NCBI RefSeq assembly: GCF_018622995.1
Contig: NZ_CP076022.1
Location: 2,728,001 to 2,792,000 of the forward strand
DNA from: Arthrobacter jiangjiafuii
Lineage (GTDB): Bacteria > Actinomycetota > Actinomycetes > Actinomycetales > Micrococcaceae
DNA: 64,000 bases
Reading direction: 5' to 3'
Shown here piece by piece: positions 61,007 through 64,000 of this stretch (position 1 is the stretch's first letter; every line of letters begins with the position of its first letter). The notes under the pieces are model-generated. The model was not told where the DNA came from, did no database searches, and saw only the letters and a list, made by a program, of their open reading frames with translations. A program made the position numbers and the translations under genes.

Positions 61007-62063
61007 CGCCGTCGGCCATGACGTATTCCTTGCCTTCAATGCGGACCTTGCCGCGGGACTTGGCCTCGGCCATGGAACCGGCCTCGATCAGGTCGTCGAA
61101 GGAAACCACTTCAGCCTTAATGAAGCCGCGCTGGAAGTCGGAGTGGATGACGCCGGCAGCCTGGGGCGCCGTGTCGCCGCGGTGGATGGTCCATGCACGG
61201 GTTTCCTTGGGACCGGCCGTGAGGTAGGTCTGCAGGCCCAGGGTGTCGAAGCCGACCCGTGCCAGCTTGTCCAGGCCGGACTCCTCCTGGCCGCTCATCT
61301 CGAGCATTTCGCGGGCTTCTTCTTCGTCCAGCTCCACGAGGTCGGATTCGAGCTTGGCGTCCAGGAAGATCGCCTCGGCCGGAGCCACGAGCCTGCGCAG
61401 TTCCTCCTGGCGCTCCGGGCTGGCCAGCACGGCGTCGTCGACATTGAACACGTAGATGAACGGCTTGGCGGTGAGCAGGCTCAGCTCGCGCAGGTGCTCC
61501 ATTTCCAGCTTGTCGCTGGCCACTGAGGCGAAGATGGTATCGCCGCGCTCCAAAACAGCCTGAGCGGCCTGCATGGCGGCCAGCTGCGCGGCGTCGCGCT
61601 TCTTGATCTTGACTTCCTTCTCCACCCGCGGGATCGCCTTTTCCAGCGTCTGCAGGTCGGCAAGGATCAGTTCGGTGTTGATGGTCTCCATGTCGGAGCT
61701 CGGGTCCACCTTGCCGTCCACGTGGATGACATCGGGGTCATCGAACACGCGGATCACCTGGGCGATGGCCTCGGCTTCACGGATGTTCGCCAGGAACTGG
61801 TTGCCCAGTCCTTCACCTTCGGACGCGCCCTTGACGATGCCGGCGATGTCCACGAAGGACACCGTGGCCGGCAGGATCCGGGCCGATCCGAAGACCTCGG
61901 CCAGCTTGGCCAGGCGCGGATCCGGCAGCGACACGACGCCGACATTCGGTTCGATGGTGGCGAACGGGTAGTTCGCCGCCAGAACGTTATTGCGGGTCAG
62001 CGCATTGAACAGGGTTGATTTGCCGACGTTGGGCAGGCCGACGATGCCAATAGTAAGAGCCAC
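60978..62063 (-). CDS. ychF: Redox-regulated ATPase YchF (Obg-like)
   Basis: This 361-residue P-loop ATPase of the OLA1/YchF group binds ribosomes and responds to oxidative stress. Walker A is GIVGLPNVGKST, switch II is SFVDIAGIVKGASEGEG, the NxxE-type base motif is VFNVDD, and the C-terminal TGS-like domain ends GDVVEFRFNV. The GTG at 62063 (VALTIGIVG) is preferred over the open frame three codons longer; TATGAT ends 8 bp before it. The last nine codons use A/T-rich synonyms unlike the rest of the gene. Confidence 0.96.
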   Translation of the reverse strand: MALTIGIVGLPNVGKSTLFNALTRNNVLAANYPFATIEPNVGVVSLPDPRLAKLAEVFGSARILPATVSFVDIAGIVKGASEGEGLGNQFLANIREAEAIAQVIRVFDDPDVIHVDGKVDPSSDMETINTELILADLQTLEKAIPRVEKEVKIKKRDAAQLAAMQAAQAVLERGDTIFASVASDKLEMEHLRELSLLTAKPFIYVFNVDDAVLASPERQEELRRLVAPAEAIFLDAKLESDLVELDEEEAREMLEMSGQEESGLDKLARVGFDTLGLQTYLTAGPKETRAWTIHRGDTAPQAAGVIHSDFQRGFIKAEVVSFDDLIEAGSMAEAKSRGKVRIEGKEYVMADGDVVEFRFNV

Positions 62064-62071
62064 GGTAAACA

Positions 62072-62077
62072 ATCATA
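62072..62077 (-). promoter_or_regulatory. Putative -10 box of ychF
   Basis: TATGAT ends 8 bp before the GTG at 62063; no ribosome site; leaderless pattern. Confidence 0.5.
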
Positions 62078-62089
62078 CCGGTGCCCGCG

Positions 62090-63169
62090 CTACGCTCCGG
62101 CGCGCCGGCCTCCGAGACCCCGGGAGGTGTCCCCCATGGCCTTGAGCGTGGCCCGGATTTCCTTGGGCAGCGAGAACATGATGTCCTCCTGCGCGGTGAC
62201 CACTTCCTCGACGTCGCCGTAGCCGTAGTCGGCCAGCAGCCGCAGCACGTCCTGGACCAGGTTCTCCGGGACGGAGGCGCCGGACGTGACGCCCACGGTG
62301 GACACGCCCTCGAACCAGCTCTCATCCACCTCGTTGGCGAAGTCGACGCGGTAAGAGGCCTTGGCTCCGTATTCAAGGGCCACCTCGACCAGGCGCACCG
62401 AGTTCGAGGAGTTGGCCGAGCCCACCACCAGCACCAGATCCGCATCCGGAGCGATCTTCTTGATCGCGGCCTGGCGGTTGGAGGTGGCGTAGCAAATGTC
62501 GTCGCTGGGCGGGTCCTGCAGGGTCGGGAAACGCTTCCGCAGCAGTCCGACGGTGTGCATGGCTTCATCAACGCTAAGCGTGGTCTGCGAGAGCCAGATG
62601 ACCTTGTCGGGGTCCCGGACGGTGACCTTGTCCACGTCTTCGGGGCCGTTGACAATCTGGGTGTGCTCGGGCGCCTCGCCGTAGGTGCCTTCGACTTCCT
62701 CGTGGCCGGCGTGCCCGATCAGCAGGATGTCGAAGTCGTCGCGGGCAAACCGGACAGCTTCCTTGTGGACCTTGGTCACCAGCGGGCAGGTGGCGTCGAT
62801 GGTGCGCAGCTGCCGGTCCGCCGCGGACTGGACGACGGCGGGGGAAACGCCGTGCGCGGAGAAGATCAGCAGCGAGCCCTCGGGAACCTCGTCGGTTTCA
62901 TCGACGAAGATGGCGCCCTTCTCCTCCAGTGTGTGGACCACGTGCAGGTTGTGCACAATCTGCTTGCGGACGTAGACGGGCGGGCCGTAGGCCTCCAGCG
63001 CCTTCTCCACGGCAATCACGGCGCGGTCGACGCCGGCGCAGTAGCCGCGCGGGGCGGCGAGCAGGACGCGGCGGGGTCCGCTCACGGGGGCGGCGGCGGC
63101 AATGTCCTCAGGGCTGCGGCGTCGGCGCGGCACGGTGGGCATAGGCACGGATACGGCAGTGCTGGTCAT
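62090..63169 (-). CDS. ispH: 4-Hydroxy-3-methylbut-2-enyl diphosphate reductase
   Basis: This 359-residue Fe-S enzyme performs the last step of the MEP isoprenoid pathway, giving IPP and DMAPP. The three cluster cysteines are in [25 protein letters not shown] and [11 protein letters not shown]. His/Glu active-site blocks ([12 protein letters not shown]) are present. About 30 N-terminal residues precede the core. TAGCAT ends 6 bp before the ATG, with GGAGGC in between. Confidence 0.96.
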   Translation of the reverse strand: MTSTAVSVPMPTVPRRRRSPEDIAAAAPVSGPRRVLLAAPRGYCAGVDRAVIAVEKALEAYGPPVYVRKQIVHNLHVVHTLEEKGAIFVDETDEVPEGSLLIFSAHGVSPAVVQSAADRQLRTIDATCPLVTKVHKEAVRFARDDFDILLIGHAGHEEVEGTYGEAPEHTQIVNGPEDVDKVTVRDPDKVIWLSQTTLSVDEAMHTVGLLRKRFPTLQDPPSDDICYATSNRQAAIKKIAPDADLVLVVGSANSSNSVRLVEVALEYGAKASYRVDFANEVDESWFEGVSTVGVTSGASVPENLVQDVLRLLADYGYGDVEEVVTAQEDIMFSLPKEIRATLKAMGDTSRGLGGRRAGA

Positions 63170-63175
63170 GCCTCC

Positions 63176-63181
63176 ATGCTA
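63176..63181 (-). promoter_or_regulatory. Putative -10 box of ispH
   Basis: TAGCAT ends 6 bp before the ATG at 63169; leaderless pattern. Confidence 0.45.
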
Positions 63182-63279
63182 TCGGGTGGGCCGGTCCCAC
63201 ATGGCCGCGGCGGTGTGCCGTCCGCTGACGGCGCACCGCTGTCGCGCATGCCTGCCGGTGGCGGAGACGAGGGCAGCGC

Positions 63280-64000
63280 TCAGGAACGGCGGCCATAAGC
63301 ACGACGACGGCGGCGGGAGCCGCTGACTGACCCTAGGATGAGTCCCAACACCAGGAGCGCCGCTGCGCCGAGCATGAACGGCAGGGTCCAGGCCTGCAGG
63401 CTGGCGGCGGCTTCGGAGGCAAAGGCAGCGGCGAAGGTCTCCGCCACCGCACTGCTGTACGCCGGGCGGGCCGCGAGCGACGGAAGGCTGCCGGCCGCAA
63501 ACCACAGCAGGCCGCCGGAGATCAGTGCCCCGGCGCCCAGCCAGGCCAGCGCGGCCGAGCGGTGCCGCGCTGCCAACAGGGCCAGGACGGCGGCAGCAGC
63601 GGCACCCAGGGCCAGGAACGGCCAGGCGCCTGCCACTGACACCAGTGCATCAAGGTTCCGCTGCTGGTCACCGCCGGCCAGGGTAATCGGTGACTGCTCC
63701 GGCGGGGCGACGTCGATCCCCGACTGGGCCCCGATGCTCCCCGTGACCAGTGACACCAGGGGTGCCACGTCCAGCGTGATGTCCGGCCCGCCGTCGAACG
63801 TCAGCGCGTGGGAGCGCTGAAGCGTCTGGTCCCAGGCCTGCGGATACTCCGGCAGGGACTGCACGCCTTGCACCGCACCGGTGATCAGCGGCTGGATCAG
63901 CGGAACCAGGGCATCGGGCACCTGGACGGTCGCCGCGGCCTCCTCGCCGATGGCCTCGGACAGGTCCTCCTGGAACGCCGGATCAGTGCCCAGCGGCTGG
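63280..64000 (-). CDS. Membrane protein, C-terminal part (5' end outside window)
   Basis: 240 codons are visible and the frame is open to the window edge (QPLGTDPAFQEDLSEAIGEE upstream of VPDALVPLIQPL). It has an extracytoplasmic region of about 130 residues, three membrane helices and a basic tail (SGSRRRRRAYGRRS). The N-terminal part resembles the repeated 'LAEDPAVQ-like' membrane proteins common in actinobacteria, but no function is known. It precedes ispH by 110 bp on the same strand. Confidence 0.75.
   Translation of the reverse strand, partial: QPLGTDPAFQEDLSEAIGEEAAATVQVPDALVPLIQPLITGAVQGVQSLPEYPQAWDQTLQRSHALTFDGGPDITLDVAPLVSLVTGSIGAQSGIDVAPPEQSPITLAGGDQQRNLDALVSVAGAWPFLALGAAAAAVLALLAARHRSAALAWLGAGALISGGLLWFAAGSLPSLAARPAYSSAVAETFAAAFASEAAASLQAWTLPFMLGAAALLVLGLILGSVSGSRRRRRAYGRRS

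Overview
The window is high-GC chromosomal DNA of an actinobacterium, most likely Arthrobacter or a close Micrococcaceae relative. The evidence is the coproporphyrin branch of heme synthesis (hemQ with an actinobacterial ferrochelatase), the moeZ/TetR/DUF3107/ferritin-like/RNA-helicase neighbourhood, the sigE/anti-sigma/tatB/mrp neighbourhood, the actinobacterial-type dapD, and DUF3117. Many first genes also look leaderless. No tRNA, rRNA, CRISPR array or insertion sequence was recognised.

Layout. 1-7.5 kb: heme genes, with hemE-cgoX-hemQ-cpfC-hemC-hemD on the minus strand and hemA divergent. 7.5-14.8 kb: moeZ, a TetR regulator, DUF3107, a secreted SGNH hydrolase, a ferritin-like protein, a DEAD-box helicase with a long leader and an orphan DNA methyltransferase. 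14.8-24.5 kb: PHP phosphoesterase, aminopeptidase P, a stress-type membrane protein, an MgtE-N/CBS protein, DUF1003, Mrp, TatB, anti-sigma factor, SigE and an O-methyltransferase. 24.5-29.7 kb: PepA, DUF3117, a mannosyltransferase, Tag, a DivIVA-like protein and a LOG protein. 29.8-33.3 kb: a gluABCD-type amino-acid ABC transporter. 33.3-41.4 kb: lysine pathway genes (dapE, dapD, dapC) with galE, gltA, fdxA and small proteins. 41.4-51 kb: typA, a peptide ABC transporter and a second peptide-binding lipoprotein. 51-54.4 kb: an NAD(P)-binding protein, a membrane protein divergent from its probable TetR regulator, a hypothetical gene and a reductase pseudogene. 60.9-64 kb: ychF, ispH and a membrane protein cut by the window edge.

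The most unusual segment is 54.4-60.95 kb. It holds a WXG100 protein, a 69-residue protein, a 689-residue alpha/beta hydrolase with no signal peptide, and five tandem copies of a lipoprotein gene, all on the minus strand. I read this as a type VII (ESX/WXG100) effector module followed by an array of extracytoplasmic immunity-like lipoproteins. Each of the four spacers inside the array carries about 50 bp resembling the 3' end of the hydrolase gene, so the repeated unit is 'toxin tail plus lipoprotein'. The block is flanked by direct copies of the 3' end and terminator of ychF (54395-54460 and 60941-61006, about 74% identical). This suggests integration at the end of ychF with replacement of its last codons.

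A second theme runs through the whole window. At least 15 genes have a TANNNT hexamer ending only 6-9 bp before the start codon (exactly 6 bp in nine cases), the arrangement expected for leaderless transcripts.
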